From: Vibrio hibernica
GTDB lineage: Bacteria; Pseudomonadota; Gammaproteobacteria; Enterobacterales; Vibrionaceae
Length of the DNA: 64,000 bases
Direction of reading: 5' to 3'
Assembly: GCF_015223435.1 (NCBI RefSeq)
Contig: NZ_VHKO01000006.1
Span: 61,471 to 125,470, forward strand
Positions 30,238 through 38,887 of this stretch are shown here, in pieces (positions within the stretch are counted from its first letter, which is position 1; every line of letters begins with the position of its first letter). The translations under genes were made by a program, and so were the position numbers. The notes beneath the pieces were generated by a model. The model ran no database searches, was not told where the DNA came from, and was given only the letters and a program-made list of their open reading frames with translations.

Positions 30238-31296
30238 ATGGATGCTAGGAAAATTATTCATATCGATATGGATTGCTTTTATGCTGCGGTCGAAATGCGA
30301 GATTTCCCGCAATATAAAGAGGTTGCTTTAGCGGTAGGTGGTAATGAAAAGCAGCGTGGAGTGATTAGCACTTGTAATTATAAAGCGAGAGAATATGGCG
30401 TACGTTCTGCTATGCCGACGGTAAAAGCGTTTCAACTTTGTCCTAATCTTGTTTTAGTTCCTGGCAGAATGTCTGTATACCAAGCCGTTTCAAAGCAAAT
30501 TCGTGCTATTTTTGAGCGTTATACACATTTAATCGAGCCTTTATCTTTAGATGAAGCTTACTTAGATGTCAGTCATTGCTCAATGTATCACGGTTCAGCA
30601 ACCTTAATCGCAGAGGCTATACGGCAGGATATTGAACGAGAGCTCAATTTAACGGCTTCAGCAGGGGTTGCGCCATTAAAGTTTTTAGCCAAAATAGCCT
30701 CTGATCTTAATAAGCCTAATGGTGTCGCCGTCATCCCTCCAAATAAAGTCCAATCAACAATCGATGAGTTGCCATTAGAAAAGATTCCAGGTGTTGGGAA
30801 GGTGAGTATCGCTAAATTACATCGGGCCAATTTATATACTTGCCTTGATGTGAAGCAAGCTAATTATAGCGATTTGTTACGCCAATTTGGACGAATGGGG
30901 GCCTCTTTGTGGCAGCGCAGCCATGCTATTGATAAGAGAGAGGTGGTGATTGAGCGGCAAAGAAAGTCGGTCGGTGTTGAGCGAACTTTTAGCGTTAATA
31001 TCCAGTCATATACACAATGTTGGCAGGTGATTGAAGATAAGTTATACCCTGAACTCGAAAAGCGCTTATTAAAAGTGAGTCCGGATAAGCAAATATTGAA
31101 GCAAGGTATAAAGATGAAGTTTGCAGACTTTCAACAAACCACAATTGAACATAATTATAAGCTATTAAACTTGGGTGATTTTAAATCGTTATTAGAGGAT
31201 ATTTTAAAACGTAGCGATGGCCGGGAAATCCGTCTACTCGGTTTGAATGTGATGCTAAAGCCTGATGAATTGAATCAGCAGTTATGTTTATTGTAG
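30238..31296 (+). CDS. dinB: DNA polymerase IV
   Basis: Pol IV is a Y-family polymerase that copies past DNA damage with low fidelity. The 352-residue protein (E. coli 351) has catalytic residues D10 (HIDMDCFYAAVE) and D105/E106 (PLSLDEAYLD), a helix-hairpin-helix (EKIPGVGKVS), and the little-finger domain. It ends QQLCLL, like the E. coli clamp-binding tail QLVLGL. ATG 30238 is chosen because upstream in-frame starts lie inside the LexA box region and add residues foreign to the family. The LexA box indicates SOS control. Confidence 0.95.
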   Translation: MDARKIIHIDMDCFYAAVEMRDFPQYKEVALAVGGNEKQRGVISTCNYKAREYGVRSAMPTVKAFQLCPNLVLVPGRMSVYQAVSKQIRAIFERYTHLIEPLSLDEAYLDVSHCSMYHGSATLIAEAIRQDIERELNLTASAGVAPLKFLAKIASDLNKPNGVAVIPPNKVQSTIDELPLEKIPGVGKVSIAKLHRANLYTCLDVKQANYSDLLRQFGRMGASLWQRSHAIDKREVVIERQRKSVGVERTFSVNIQSYTQCWQVIEDKLYPELEKRLLKVSPDKQILKQGIKMKFADFQQTTIEHNYKLLNLGDFKSLLEDILKRSDGREIRLLGLNVMLKPDELNQQLCLL

Positions 31297-31309
31297 AGGG
31301 AAATTCGAT

Positions 31310-31392
31310 AGTCCCTAGCGGCTAACAATGCAAATGAGCTTGATAATATAGAACAAGCTAAGCAATGCAATGCCTCCGAACTACTAGGGACT
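31310..31392. repeat. Structured inverted-repeat element between dinB and pepD
   Basis: AGTCCCTAG (31310-31318) and CTAGGGACT (31384-31392) are perfect inverted copies 65 bases apart. The interior holds an AGCTTG/CAAGCT stem and CGG/CCG near the outer arms. No strong T-run follows on either strand. It lies between convergent genes, so it could act as a weak two-way terminator or be a small palindromic repeat element. Confidence 0.55.
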
Positions 31393-31403
31393 CAGTTTAT
31401 ATT

Positions 31404-32876
31404 TTATGCTTTTTCTGGGATGTTTTCTAAAATGGCAATCATCTGTTCCCAATAAAGCGCTACACTCGCGATCTCTACTTTCTCATCAGGTGAGTGTGGA
31501 AATTTAATCGTAGGACCAAATGAAATCATATCCATCTCTGGGTAGGGTTTTTTAAATAAACCGCACTCTAAGCCGGCATGAATAACCATGATGTTTGGTT
31601 TTCGCCCGTAGATCCCTTCATAAACATCACGGAATATATGCATGATTTCAGAGTCTGCGTCTGGTTTCCAGCCCGGATAAGTACCATCGAGTTTTAATGT
31701 TGCGCCAGCCAGTTGTGCGAGTGAGCCTAGCATGCTTTCAACCATCTCACGACCCGAATCAATAAGTGAGCGAACCAAGCATAAAATAGTGATCTTATTT
31801 TCTTCTGTGGTGATAACGCCAACATTTAGAGAGGTTTCAACAACACCTTCGATATTGTCATCCATCCGGATCACACCATTTGGACAAGCATTTAAACTTG
31901 CAATAAAGCGATTTTGATCTTGCTGGTTTAATGGTGCTAACGGACTTGAGTCATTGGTTAGTTGAGATTGAAGCGTGGTTTCAACCTTGCCTAATTCTTG
32001 TTTGACAGTTTGTGTATATTTCTCAAAAACTGACGCTAATTCAACTTTGTTTTTTGCAGGTAATGCAACAATCACAGATGCTTCACGTGGAATGGCATTT
32101 CGTAAGCTACCACCTTGGAACTCAATGACTTCAAGCCCCAGTATTTCAGCCGATTCAGCAAGAAAGCGACCAAGGATTTTATTAGCATTACCACGACCAG
32201 TATGGATATCACAACCAGAGTGACCTCCTTTAAGACCTTTTATTGATAGTTTCTGTTGTATAGCATCACTTTTAATGGCCGTGCGCTTAACATCAAAGAT
32301 TAACGAAGCATTCACGCCGCCAGCGCAGCCCATGTAGATCTCGCCTTCTTGCTCTGAATCGGTATTAAGCAAAATATCAGCGCTAAGCCAGTTTTTTTCT
32401 AAACCAAAAGCGCCAGTCATTCCCGCTTCTTCATCGATAGTGAGTAATACTTCTAGTGGTCCATGCTTTATATCATTTGATGCCAATACGGCTAAGCAAG
32501 ATGCCATGCCCATGCCATTATCAGCACCTAGAGTGGTTCCTTTAGCCGTTACCCATTCTCCATCAATATAAGGTTGAATAGGATCAAGTGCAAAATCATG
32601 ATCCGTTTCTTCATTTTTTTGAGGGACCATATCGATGTGGGCTTGTAGGGCAACGGATTTTTTGTTCTCCATACCTATTGTTGCTGGTTTTTTTATGAAT
32701 ACGTTACCAGTTTGATCGCGACGTACTTCTAAGTTTTGTTCTTGTGCCCACGATATGATGTATTGAGCTAATGCTTCTTCATGTTTAGATGGATGGGGAA
32801 AAGAACAGATTTTGTCAAAAAATTGCCAAACAGGCTGTGGGGATAATTGGCTTATTTCAGAATGAGGTTTAGACAC
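31404..32876 (-). CDS. pepD: Aminoacyl-histidine dipeptidase PepD
   Basis: PepD is a dizinc M20 peptidase that hydrolyses Xaa-His dipeptides such as carnosine. The 490-residue protein matches the length of the Vibrio alginolyticus enzyme. Zinc ligands seen are H80 (QAHIDMV), D119 (TLGADNGMG), Glu in IDEEAG, Asp in NTDSEQEG, and a late His in FPHSPDEK. The start is GTG with AGGAG at correct spacing. In E. coli pepD also precedes gpt, though there both are arranged divergently or in the same block; here a permease lies between them. Confidence 0.94.
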   Translation of the reverse strand: MSKPHSEISQLSPQPVWQFFDKICSFPHPSKHEEALAQYIISWAQEQNLEVRRDQTGNVFIKKPATIGMENKKSVALQAHIDMVPQKNEETDHDFALDPIQPYIDGEWVTAKGTTLGADNGMGMASCLAVLASNDIKHGPLEVLLTIDEEAGMTGAFGLEKNWLSADILLNTDSEQEGEIYMGCAGGVNASLIFDVKRTAIKSDAIQQKLSIKGLKGGHSGCDIHTGRGNANKILGRFLAESAEILGLEVIEFQGGSLRNAIPREASVIVALPAKNKVELASVFEKYTQTVKQELGKVETTLQSQLTNDSSPLAPLNQQDQNRFIASLNACPNGVIRMDDNIEGVVETSLNVGVITTEENKITILCLVRSLIDSGREMVESMLGSLAQLAGATLKLDGTYPGWKPDADSEIMHIFRDVYEGIYGRKPNIMVIHAGLECGLFKKPYPEMDMISFGPTIKFPHSPDEKVEIASVALYWEQMIAILENIPEKA

Positions 32877-33191
32877 AAATAACTCCTAATGCAGTAAAAG
32901 CAGTGGAAATGAACGGGATGAATTCGAATATTCTAGAATAATGCACTTTGAATGAGAGGATGTACAGAGGTGTTAGTCTTGCTAAATACTATTTTCTATG
33001 AGGGATAAGAGCTACCCAAATGAAAAATTATAACCGGTAGGGATTTAAATTACGAAATAATGTGATTAAAGTCTAAAATATCTATGATCTAAATTTAAAT
33101 TTATGCTGTAGTTGTAATTAAATAACTCATCTGGTATATTTACACAACTTTTTTGATGTTAGTAGCTCGTGCGGCTAATGATTGATGAGTA

Positions 33192-33269
33192 TAAAGTGAG
33201 TTGGTGCTTCAATCTTGAAATATATTGTTCGATCTGAACAGTATTTCAATAAACGTAATACTCACTTTA
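33192..33269 (+). promoter_or_regulatory. Structured leader element upstream of purine permease
   Basis: The outer stem TAAAGTGAGT (33192-33201) pairs with ACTCACTTTA (33260-33269). Inside, TTGAAATA (33215-33222) pairs with TATTTCAA (33242-33249), topped by GTTC/GAAC (33227-33230, 33236-33239). The stems are split by internal loops, as in ligand-binding RNAs. I do not recognise the classic purine aptamer here. A terminator hairpin follows 68 bases later. The riboswitch idea is inference. Confidence 0.4.
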
Positions 33270-33336
33270 ACTGTGTACTAAATACCCCTTATGATTAGGA
33301 ATTACTTTAGCCGTTTGGCTTTGTTAAATTCTCCTG

Positions 33337-33362
33337 CCACCTGCCTTAGGTGGTATTTTTTT
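33337..33362 (+). terminator. Terminator-like hairpin in permease leader
   Basis: CCACCT (33337-33342) pairs with AGGTGG (33348-33353) with a GCCTT loop, followed by a T-run up to 33362. It lies about 140 bases before the permease ATG, so it may be an attenuator or may end a short upstream transcript. Confidence 0.6.
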
Positions 33363-33442
33363 ATCTGTTAATAAATCCCTCAATAAATTCAGATACAGTT
33401 TGCTTTGTTCCCTTTTTTTTGGAAAAATACGCATCATTTTTA

Positions 33443-33464
33443 CAATCGATTGCGCAATCGATTG
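33443..33464. promoter_or_regulatory. 22-bp palindrome resembling PurR operators
   Basis: The left half CAATCGATTGC (33443-33453) is followed directly by its exact complement. Two overlapping 12-mers, ACAATCGATTGC and GCAATCGATTGG, each match the PurR core GCAANCGNTTNC with one mismatch. It ends 36 bases before the ATG of a purine permease gene, where PurR control is expected. Confidence 0.6.
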
Positions 33465-33500
33465 GAGTCGACGGATCGTTCACTTTTTAGGAATAAAAAC

Positions 33501-34796
33501 ATGTTAGAAAAGTACTTTAAGCTATCTGAATATGGTACCAACGTTAAAACCGAGATTTTGGCAGGGATGACTACCTTTTTGACGATGGCTTATATCATTT
33601 TCGTCAATCCTGCTATTTTATCAAGTACTGGTATGGACCATGGCTCTGTCTTTGTAGCGACTTGTCTTGCCGCTGCAATTGGTTGTTTCATCATGGGACT
33701 TTATGCTAATTATCCCATTGCCCAAGCTCCGGGTATGGGATTGAATGCTTTCTTTACTTATACCGTTGTATTAGGCATGGGGCACACATGGCAAATGGCA
33801 TTAGCCGCAGTATTTTGTTCTGGTGTGTTATTTATTCTCTTAAGCTTATTTAAAATCCGTGAATTGATTATTAATTCGATTCCAGTCTCTCTACGTTTAG
33901 GTATTTCTGCAGGTATTGGTTTATTCCTAGCATTAATTGCTTTGAAGAATGCTGGCATTGTCGTGGGCAATCAAGCGACTTTAGTTGGGGTGGGTGATTT
34001 AACCTCTATCCCAGCGATGCTTGGTGCACTAGGTTTTGTATTGACTATTGTGCTTGTTCAGCGTGGTTATCGTGCAGCGGTTATGATTGCTATTTTGGCT
34101 ACTACGGCCTTAGGTATTCTTGTCGGTAATGTTGAATATCACGGCATTGTTTCTATGCCGCCAAGTATTGAACCTACTCTCTTAGAGTTGGATTTTTCTA
34201 CGATTACCGATGTTGGTATGATCTCAGTTATTTTTGCTTTCTTATTTGTTGATCTATTCGATACGGCTGGCACTCTTGTTGGTGTAGCCAATAAGGCCGG
34301 CTTCATTGGTAAAGATGGTAAGATCCCTCGTTTAAATAAAGCCTTACTTTCTGATTCAACCGCAACCGCGATTGGTGCTTTGTTAGGGACATCTAATACC
34401 ACTTCGTTCGTTGAAAGTACTGCGGGTGTGGCCGTTGGTGGACGTACAGGTTTAACTGCGGTTACCGTTGGCGTTTTATTCTTATTTGCATTATTCTTCT
34501 CGCCATTAGCTGGTATGATCCCTGCCTATGCAACGACTGGCGCATTGTTTTATGTTGCTATATTAATGATGTCAGGCTTAGTTAACATCCAATGGGATGA
34601 CTTAAGTGAAGCAGCTCCAGTTGCGGTTGTCTGCTTATTAATGCCTTTAACATTTTCAATTGCAGAAGGCATTGCAATGGGTTTTGTGACTTATGCAGCG
34701 ATTAAGCTATTAAGTGGTAAAGCACGAGAAGTGAATATGGGCGTGTGGATTCTAGCGGCTATTTTCTTATTGAAATTCATTCTTACTGGTGCGTAA
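33501..34796 (+). CDS. NCS2 family purine (hypoxanthine/guanine) permease, AzgA-like
   Basis: An inner-membrane nucleobase:H+ symporter of 431 residues with about 12-14 hydrophobic segments. The N-terminus YFKLSEYGTNVKTEILAG, then MTTFLTMAYIIFVNPAIL, and QAPGMGLNAFFTYTVV are hallmarks of the AzgA subgroup of NCS2, which includes E. coli GhxP, GhxQ and adenine permeases. LLGTSNTTSFVESTAGVAVGGRTG is the second conserved block. Exact substrate cannot be fixed; guanine, hypoxanthine or adenine all fit. ATG 33501 is preceded by TAGGAA. The upstream extension of this frame to 33405 crosses the PurR-like palindrome and is not real. The next gene, gpt, uses the imported bases. Confidence 0.9.
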   Translation: MLEKYFKLSEYGTNVKTEILAGMTTFLTMAYIIFVNPAILSSTGMDHGSVFVATCLAAAIGCFIMGLYANYPIAQAPGMGLNAFFTYTVVLGMGHTWQMALAAVFCSGVLFILLSLFKIRELIINSIPVSLRLGISAGIGLFLALIALKNAGIVVGNQATLVGVGDLTSIPAMLGALGFVLTIVLVQRGYRAAVMIAILATTALGILVGNVEYHGIVSMPPSIEPTLLELDFSTITDVGMISVIFAFLFVDLFDTAGTLVGVANKAGFIGKDGKIPRLNKALLSDSTATAIGALLGTSNTTSFVESTAGVAVGGRTGLTAVTVGVLFLFALFFSPLAGMIPAYATTGALFYVAILMMSGLVNIQWDDLSEAAPVAVVCLLMPLTFSIAEGIAMGFVTYAAIKLLSGKAREVNMGVWILAAIFLLKFILTGA

Positions 34797-34904
34797 TCAT
34801 TTTTGATACGGATTAGAACTATAAAACAAATGTACCAACCATTAAAAGCTATCATCGAAAAGGCGGTAGTTTTTAATTAACAGGGCATAAAACAGGTTTC
34901 TACT

Positions 34905-35369
34905 ATGAGTAATAAATTTATCGTTACTTGGGACAATATGCAGATGTATTGTCGTCAACTTGCTGCTAAACAAATGCCAGCAGAGCAATGGAAAGGTATT
35001 GTTGGTGTAAGCCGCGGTGGTTTAGTCCCAGCTGCAATTCTAGCGCGTGAGTTAGGAATACGTTATGTTGATACGATTTGTATTTCAAGCTACGACCACG
35101 ATCATCAACGTGATATGAAAGTTCTTAAAACCATTGAAGGTGATGGTGAGGGATTCTTAATCGTAGACGACTTAGTGGATAGCGGTGATACAGCTCGTCA
35201 TATTCGTAAAATGTACCCAAAAGCGAAGCTAATTTGCGTGTGCGCAAAACCTGCTGGTCAAGAATTAGTTGATGACTATATTGTCGATATTGCGCAAGAT
35301 ACTTGGATTGAACAGCCTTGGGATATGACTCTGCAATTTGAAGAGCCAGTAAACCGCAAGCAAAAATAA
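34905..35369 (+). CDS. gpt: Xanthine-guanine phosphoribosyltransferase
   Basis: Gpt converts guanine, xanthine and, less well, hypoxanthine to their nucleotides using PRPP. The 154-residue protein (E. coli 152) has [20 protein letters not shown] and the PRPP-binding motif [17 protein letters not shown]. It is followed by [12 protein letters not shown] and the WIEQPWD base-binding segment. The adjoining permease suggests uptake coupled to salvage. In E. coli gpt likewise precedes frsA and crl. A terminator-like hairpin follows, separating it from the acetyltransferase gene. Confidence 0.96.
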   Translation: MSNKFIVTWDNMQMYCRQLAAKQMPAEQWKGIVGVSRGGLVPAAILARELGIRYVDTICISSYDHDHQRDMKVLKTIEGDGEGFLIVDDLVDSGDTARHIRKMYPKAKLICVCAKPAGQELVDDYIVDIAQDTWIEQPWDMTLQFEEPVNRKQK

Positions 35370-35388
35370 CTTCTTTGCTCTATATTGA

Positions 35389-35433
35389 AACCTCATACAA
35401 GATTCTCATTTGAGAGGATGTATGGGGTTTTTG
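35389..35433 (+). terminator. Terminator after gpt
   Basis: AAACCTCATACA (35389-35400) pairs with TGTATGGGGTTT (35420-35431), with one G-U pair and an inner CTCA/TGAG stem, followed by T residues. Confidence 0.75.
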
Positions 35434-35465
35434 TGTTTATGGATAAAATAAATAGGGGAATAAAG

Positions 35466-35744
35466 ATGGCCATATTTACTCATGATCCACTATTAGGGCG
35501 TTATCAAGTTGAAGTCGAGCCTAATTATTGGGCACATCTAGATTATTATTTAAATGACGATGTTTTGGTTATTACTCACACTTTTGTGCCTGATGAATTA
35601 AGAGGTAAAGGGTGTGGTAAAATTTTAATGGAAACGGTATTGAACGATATTGATTCGTTAGGTAAAAAAATTTTACCAGTATGCAGCTATGTTAAAGTCT
35701 ACTTGCAACGATACCCTCAATGGCAACATCTATTAACGGATTAA
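35466..35744 (+). CDS. Small GNAT-type N-acetyltransferase (YjdJ-like)
   Basis: A 92-residue protein of the short GNAT family. The acetyl-CoA-binding stretch is seen in THTFVPDELRGKGCGKILME (R/Q-x-x-G-x-G/A form), followed by KILPVCSYVKVYLQRYPQW, which is the typical end of YjdJ/GtlE-like mini-acetyltransferases. The substrate is unknown; the family lacks the usual N-terminal half of GNAT. ATG 35466 has GGGGAAT before it. Longer in-frame starts (35439, 35385) fall within the gpt terminator region and add unlike residues. Confidence 0.8.
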   Translation: MAIFTHDPLLGRYQVEVEPNYWAHLDYYLNDDVLVITHTFVPDELRGKGCGKILMETVLNDIDSLGKKILPVCSYVKVYLQRYPQWQHLLTD

Positions 35745-35823
35745 CGCAGATGTATCTTTAAATATCAGTTAAAATGCTTTAACCCTGTCAGATTGAAGTC
35801 TGTTGACTTTTAAGGAATACAAC

Positions 35824-37068
35824 TTGGAAGCGCAAAGCAAGAATATATCCGAATCGCTATTTAAAAAACATCAGCATGCGAGCGAAACCTCGAGCTTGGT
35901 TCAGTATTTAAAAGATAGTCAAATCCAGTTGGACTTAACCCAAGAGCGAACAAAAAGTGCGTGGTATCGAACATTACGACGTGTGGAGTGGAGTTGGCAG
36001 GGGTTAGATCCCATTGAAACTGAATCAGTATTAGCTAGAATTGCTAGCTCTTCTAATCAATGTCAGCATCCAATATGGCTTGATACTATTGCTGGTTATC
36101 GCCCGGGTAACTGGTCATATGAATGGACGCAACAAGGCATGTTGCATCAAAATAAAGCGACCTCTCTCAAAGGTGAGGCGGCTTCTAATGAATGGTATAT
36201 CGCAAGCTTATGTTTTAGTATTGCAAGCTACCCACATTTGAATTCCGATACGCTATCTCTCCAAGCTCAAATTCTAGTCAATAAAGCGTATTCTCAAGTG
36301 ATGGAGCACAGCCCGTATATTATTAAAAAACTCAAAATCCCGTTTGATAATAAAACCATTGATGCAAATTTACATCTTCCACATACGGAAAGACCGTTGC
36401 CTGTGGTGATAGTTTGTGCGGGAGTTGACACATTACAAACCGATATGTGGCGTATTTTTAATGACTATCTCGCTCAACATGAAATCGCTATGTTAACTAT
36501 CGATATGCCTGGTATTGGAACGAATACCTATTGGAAACTTACTGAGGACTCCTGCCGTTTACATCATGCTGTACTTAATGATTTACGTAATATCCCATGG
36601 GTTGATCATTTTAAGGTCGGTTTGATCGGATTGCGATTTGGCGGCAATTTAATGACTCGCATGGCATTTTTAGAGCCAGAAAAAGTACATGCTTGTGTCA
36701 CATTAGGAGCGCCCATTCATGGCTTGTTGTCGACCCCTGATAAATTTACAAACATGCCAAAAATGCATATTGATGCCATTGCATCTCGTTTAGGCCGTAA
36801 GTCAGTGGATATTGCGAGCTTGGCTAAGCAAATGAGTGCTTGGTCGTTAAAGTCGCAAGGTCTATTAGCCAGCCGGAAAACCCCCGTTCCTATCTTAGCA
36901 TTAGGCTTAGAAGGCGATCCTGTTGGCTGTAAGGAAGATAATCAAAGTGTGGCTCGATTTAGTCAGGGAGGGAAAGCGATGCAATTGACGAGTAAATCAA
37001 TTCATCAAGGGTATGAGCAAGCGCTCAAAATTGCAGTTGATTGGTTAAATGATGCTCTTAAAGAGTGA
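35824..37068 (+). CDS. frsA: FrsA-like alpha/beta-hydrolase-fold protein
   Basis: FrsA binds unphosphorylated EIIA-Glc in E. coli and affects the choice of respiration or fermentation; claims on its enzymatic activity in Vibrio vulnificus are debated. From TTG 35824 the protein has 414 residues, the same as E. coli FrsA. The C-terminal half is an alpha/beta-hydrolase domain (PLPVVIVCAGVDTLQTDMW, then VGLIGLRFGGNLMTR). At the nucleophile elbow the sequence is G-L-R-F-G with no serine, as in other FrsA proteins. AAGGA lies seven bases before the TTG; no ATG is available. An alternative TTG is at 35803. The crl neighbour matches E. coli. Confidence 0.93.
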   Translation: MEAQSKNISESLFKKHQHASETSSLVQYLKDSQIQLDLTQERTKSAWYRTLRRVEWSWQGLDPIETESVLARIASSSNQCQHPIWLDTIAGYRPGNWSYEWTQQGMLHQNKATSLKGEAASNEWYIASLCFSIASYPHLNSDTLSLQAQILVNKAYSQVMEHSPYIIKKLKIPFDNKTIDANLHLPHTERPLPVVIVCAGVDTLQTDMWRIFNDYLAQHEIAMLTIDMPGIGTNTYWKLTEDSCRLHHAVLNDLRNIPWVDHFKVGLIGLRFGGNLMTRMAFLEPEKVHACVTLGAPIHGLLSTPDKFTNMPKMHIDAIASRLGRKSVDIASLAKQMSAWSLKSQGLLASRKTPVPILALGLEGDPVGCKEDNQSVARFSQGGKAMQLTSKSIHQGYEQALKIAVDWLNDALKE

Positions 37069-37151
37069 CAAAAGCTGGTAAATGGTTAACCATGGTCAAA
37101 TAACATTTATGCAACAAATGATTGCATTTATATAATAACATGGGGAATTCT

Positions 37152-37541
37152 ATGACCAATATTGCTGCTGAACCGACACATTTTCGTTTATTGACCGCCT
37201 TAAAGGCTATTGGACCTTATTTGAGAGAGGCAGAGTGTCAACCAGGTATATACTTGTTTGATTGTCTGTCCGTCTGTACGGATGAGACGAAATCTCCAGA
37301 ATTGCGTGAATTTTGGGGATGGTGGCTGAAACTTGAAAAGAGCGAACAGAACTTTGTTGCTAATTATTCTTATGGTCAATACGATGAAAAAGGTCAATGG
37401 ATAGAAGTTGCTATCCCATTGAAAGCTCAATCAGAAGTAGAAAGAACATTGGAAGCTTTTCATCAAAAGTTAACCAATGCTTTATCCGGTCAGTATTCAT
37501 TTACACTTAGTTTGCATCAAGATTCGGTCGATATGGCGTAA
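37152..37541 (+). CDS. crl: Sigma factor-binding protein Crl
   Basis: Crl binds RpoS and helps it form holoenzyme, favouring stationary-phase promoters. The 129-residue protein has the family words HFRLLTALKAIGPYLRE, YLFDCLSVC and SPELREFWGWWLKLE, which include the conserved Trp-rich centre. ATG 37152 has TGGGGA at good spacing; an ATG at 37140 would add four residues. Crl lies between frsA and proB as in E. coli, where phoE intervenes; no porin gene is here. Confidence 0.92.
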   Translation: MTNIAAEPTHFRLLTALKAIGPYLREAECQPGIYLFDCLSVCTDETKSPELREFWGWWLKLEKSEQNFVANYSYGQYDEKGQWIEVAIPLKAQSEVERTLEAFHQKLTNALSGQYSFTLSLHQDSVDMA

Positions 37542-37618
37542 TAATATGATGAAAGGTTGAATAGTAAATTTATCCAGATAAATAGATTTTTATTCATAAT
37601 TAAAAAATATTCTCAATT

Positions 37619-37641
37619 AAAGGCGCATTGTTGCGCCTTTT
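37619..37641 (+). terminator. Terminator after crl
   Basis: AAAGGCGCA (37619-37627) pairs with TGCGCCTTT (37632-37640) around a TTGT loop, followed by one T then C. Strong stem, short T-run; lies between crl and proB. Confidence 0.7.
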
Positions 37642-37720
37642 CTGCTTGTTTAATTCGCTCCGTATTGATAAAACAAAGGTAATAATTCCATTACTTAAAC
37701 GTCTCTTTGACAGGAAACAC

Positions 37721-38848
37721 ATGTCAACTCAAATACATCACGAATCTTATACGGTCGTCATTAAACTTGGTACAAGTGTGCTGACTGGTGGGACATCAGA
37801 AATTAATAAAGCTCGAATGGTGGATTTGGTCCGTCAATGCGCAGATTTAAAAGAGAAAGGTCATAAAATTGTGGTGGTTTCTTCTGGCGCGATTGCCGCT
37901 GGGCGTGAGCATTTAGGGTATCCTGCATTGCCGAATTCAATGGCAAGTAAACAGCTATTAGCCGCCGTTGGGCAAAGTCGATTGATTCAGGTATGGGAAT
38001 CATTATTCGCCTTGTATGGTATTAAAATAGGTCAAATGCTACTGACTCGGGCTGATCTGAAAGACAGGGAGCGATTTTTAAATGCACGCGATACTATCAA
38101 TGCGCTAATTGACTACAATATTATTCCAATCGTGAATGAAAATGATGCAGTCGCCACTTCAGAAATTAAAGTCGGAGACAATGATAATCTATCCGCATTG
38201 GTCGGTATTTTATGTGGCGCTGATAAATTGTTATTACTCACCGATCAATCTGGTTTATTTACGGCTGACCCACGCAAAGACCCAAAGGCAGAGTTGATCC
38301 GTGAAGTCAAAACTATTGATGAAACGTTGAGACGAATCGCAGGTGGGAGCGGCACTACACTAGGAACCGGCGGTATGGCCACAAAATTGCAAGCGGCAGA
38401 CATTGCGCGCCGTTCTGGTATCGAAGTGGTTATTGCAGCAGGAAGTAGTCCTAATGTGATTTTGGATGCAGTAGGCGAGCACCCTCAAGGAACTCGTTTT
38501 CTTCCATTAGCAGAGTCATTAGAAAATCGTAAGCGTTGGATTTTAGCGGGGCCGGCTTCGGTGGGGGATCTAATCATTGATGATGGTGCTTCTAAAGCGG
38601 TGGTTGAGCGAGGAAGTAGTTTATTAGCCAAAGGTATTGTCATGGTTCAGGGAAGCTTCTCTCGTGGTGACGTGGTCCGCTTACGTGATCAGTCCGGGCA
38701 ATTACTTGCAAAGGGGATTGTGAGTTATTCGAACAGCGAACTAGAACAAGTTATTGGAAAACATAGTAAAGATATAGAAGCCATTCTTGGTTATGAATAT
38801 GGCTCGACGATCATCCATCGGGATGATCTTGTTGTGATCCAAGAGTAA
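37721..38848 (+). CDS. proB: Glutamate 5-kinase
   Basis: ProB phosphorylates glutamate in the first step of proline synthesis and is usually inhibited by proline. From ATG 37721 the protein has 375 residues. It has an amino-acid kinase domain ([63 protein letters not shown]) and then a C-terminal PUA domain (about residues 285-370, [18 protein letters not shown]). ACAGGAA lies before the ATG. proA follows 39 bases downstream, giving the usual proBA operon. Confidence 0.96.
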   Translation: MSTQIHHESYTVVIKLGTSVLTGGTSEINKARMVDLVRQCADLKEKGHKIVVVSSGAIAAGREHLGYPALPNSMASKQLLAAVGQSRLIQVWESLFALYGIKIGQMLLTRADLKDRERFLNARDTINALIDYNIIPIVNENDAVATSEIKVGDNDNLSALVGILCGADKLLLLTDQSGLFTADPRKDPKAELIREVKTIDETLRRIAGGSGTTLGTGGMATKLQAADIARRSGIEVVIAAGSSPNVILDAVGEHPQGTRFLPLAESLENRKRWILAGPASVGDLIIDDGASKAVVERGSSLLAKGIVMVQGSFSRGDVVRLRDQSGQLLAKGIVSYSNSELEQVIGKHSKDIEAILGYEYGSTIIHRDDLVVIQE

Positions 38849-38887
38849 ACGCTCATTCACTTATATTAATGTTATTAAGGGCAGATT

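Larger units (their letters stand above)
32877..33500. other. Intergenic region between pepD and the purine permease
   Basis: This 624-base region holds no credible gene. Up to about 33180 it is AT-rich and likely contains the pepD promoter. From 33192 it contains a multi-stem RNA-like element, then a terminator-like hairpin (33337-33362), then a 22-bp palindrome resembling PurR sites (33443-33464), and the permease ribosome binding site. This arrangement suggests the permease has a long regulated leader. Confidence 0.6.

Noticed and set aside
31310..31392. Integron attC site or insertion-sequence remnant
   Set aside because: No GTTRRRY/RYYYAAC core ends, no transposase fragment and no target-site duplication.
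33192..33269. Classic purine (guanine/adenine) riboswitch
   Set aside because: The conserved core with the loop-loop pair and central junction sequence is not seen; only the general layout suggests an RNA switch.
33405..33500. N-terminal extension of the purine permease
   Set aside because: Residues are unlike the family and cross the PurR-like palindrome; ATG 33501 has TAGGAA upstream.
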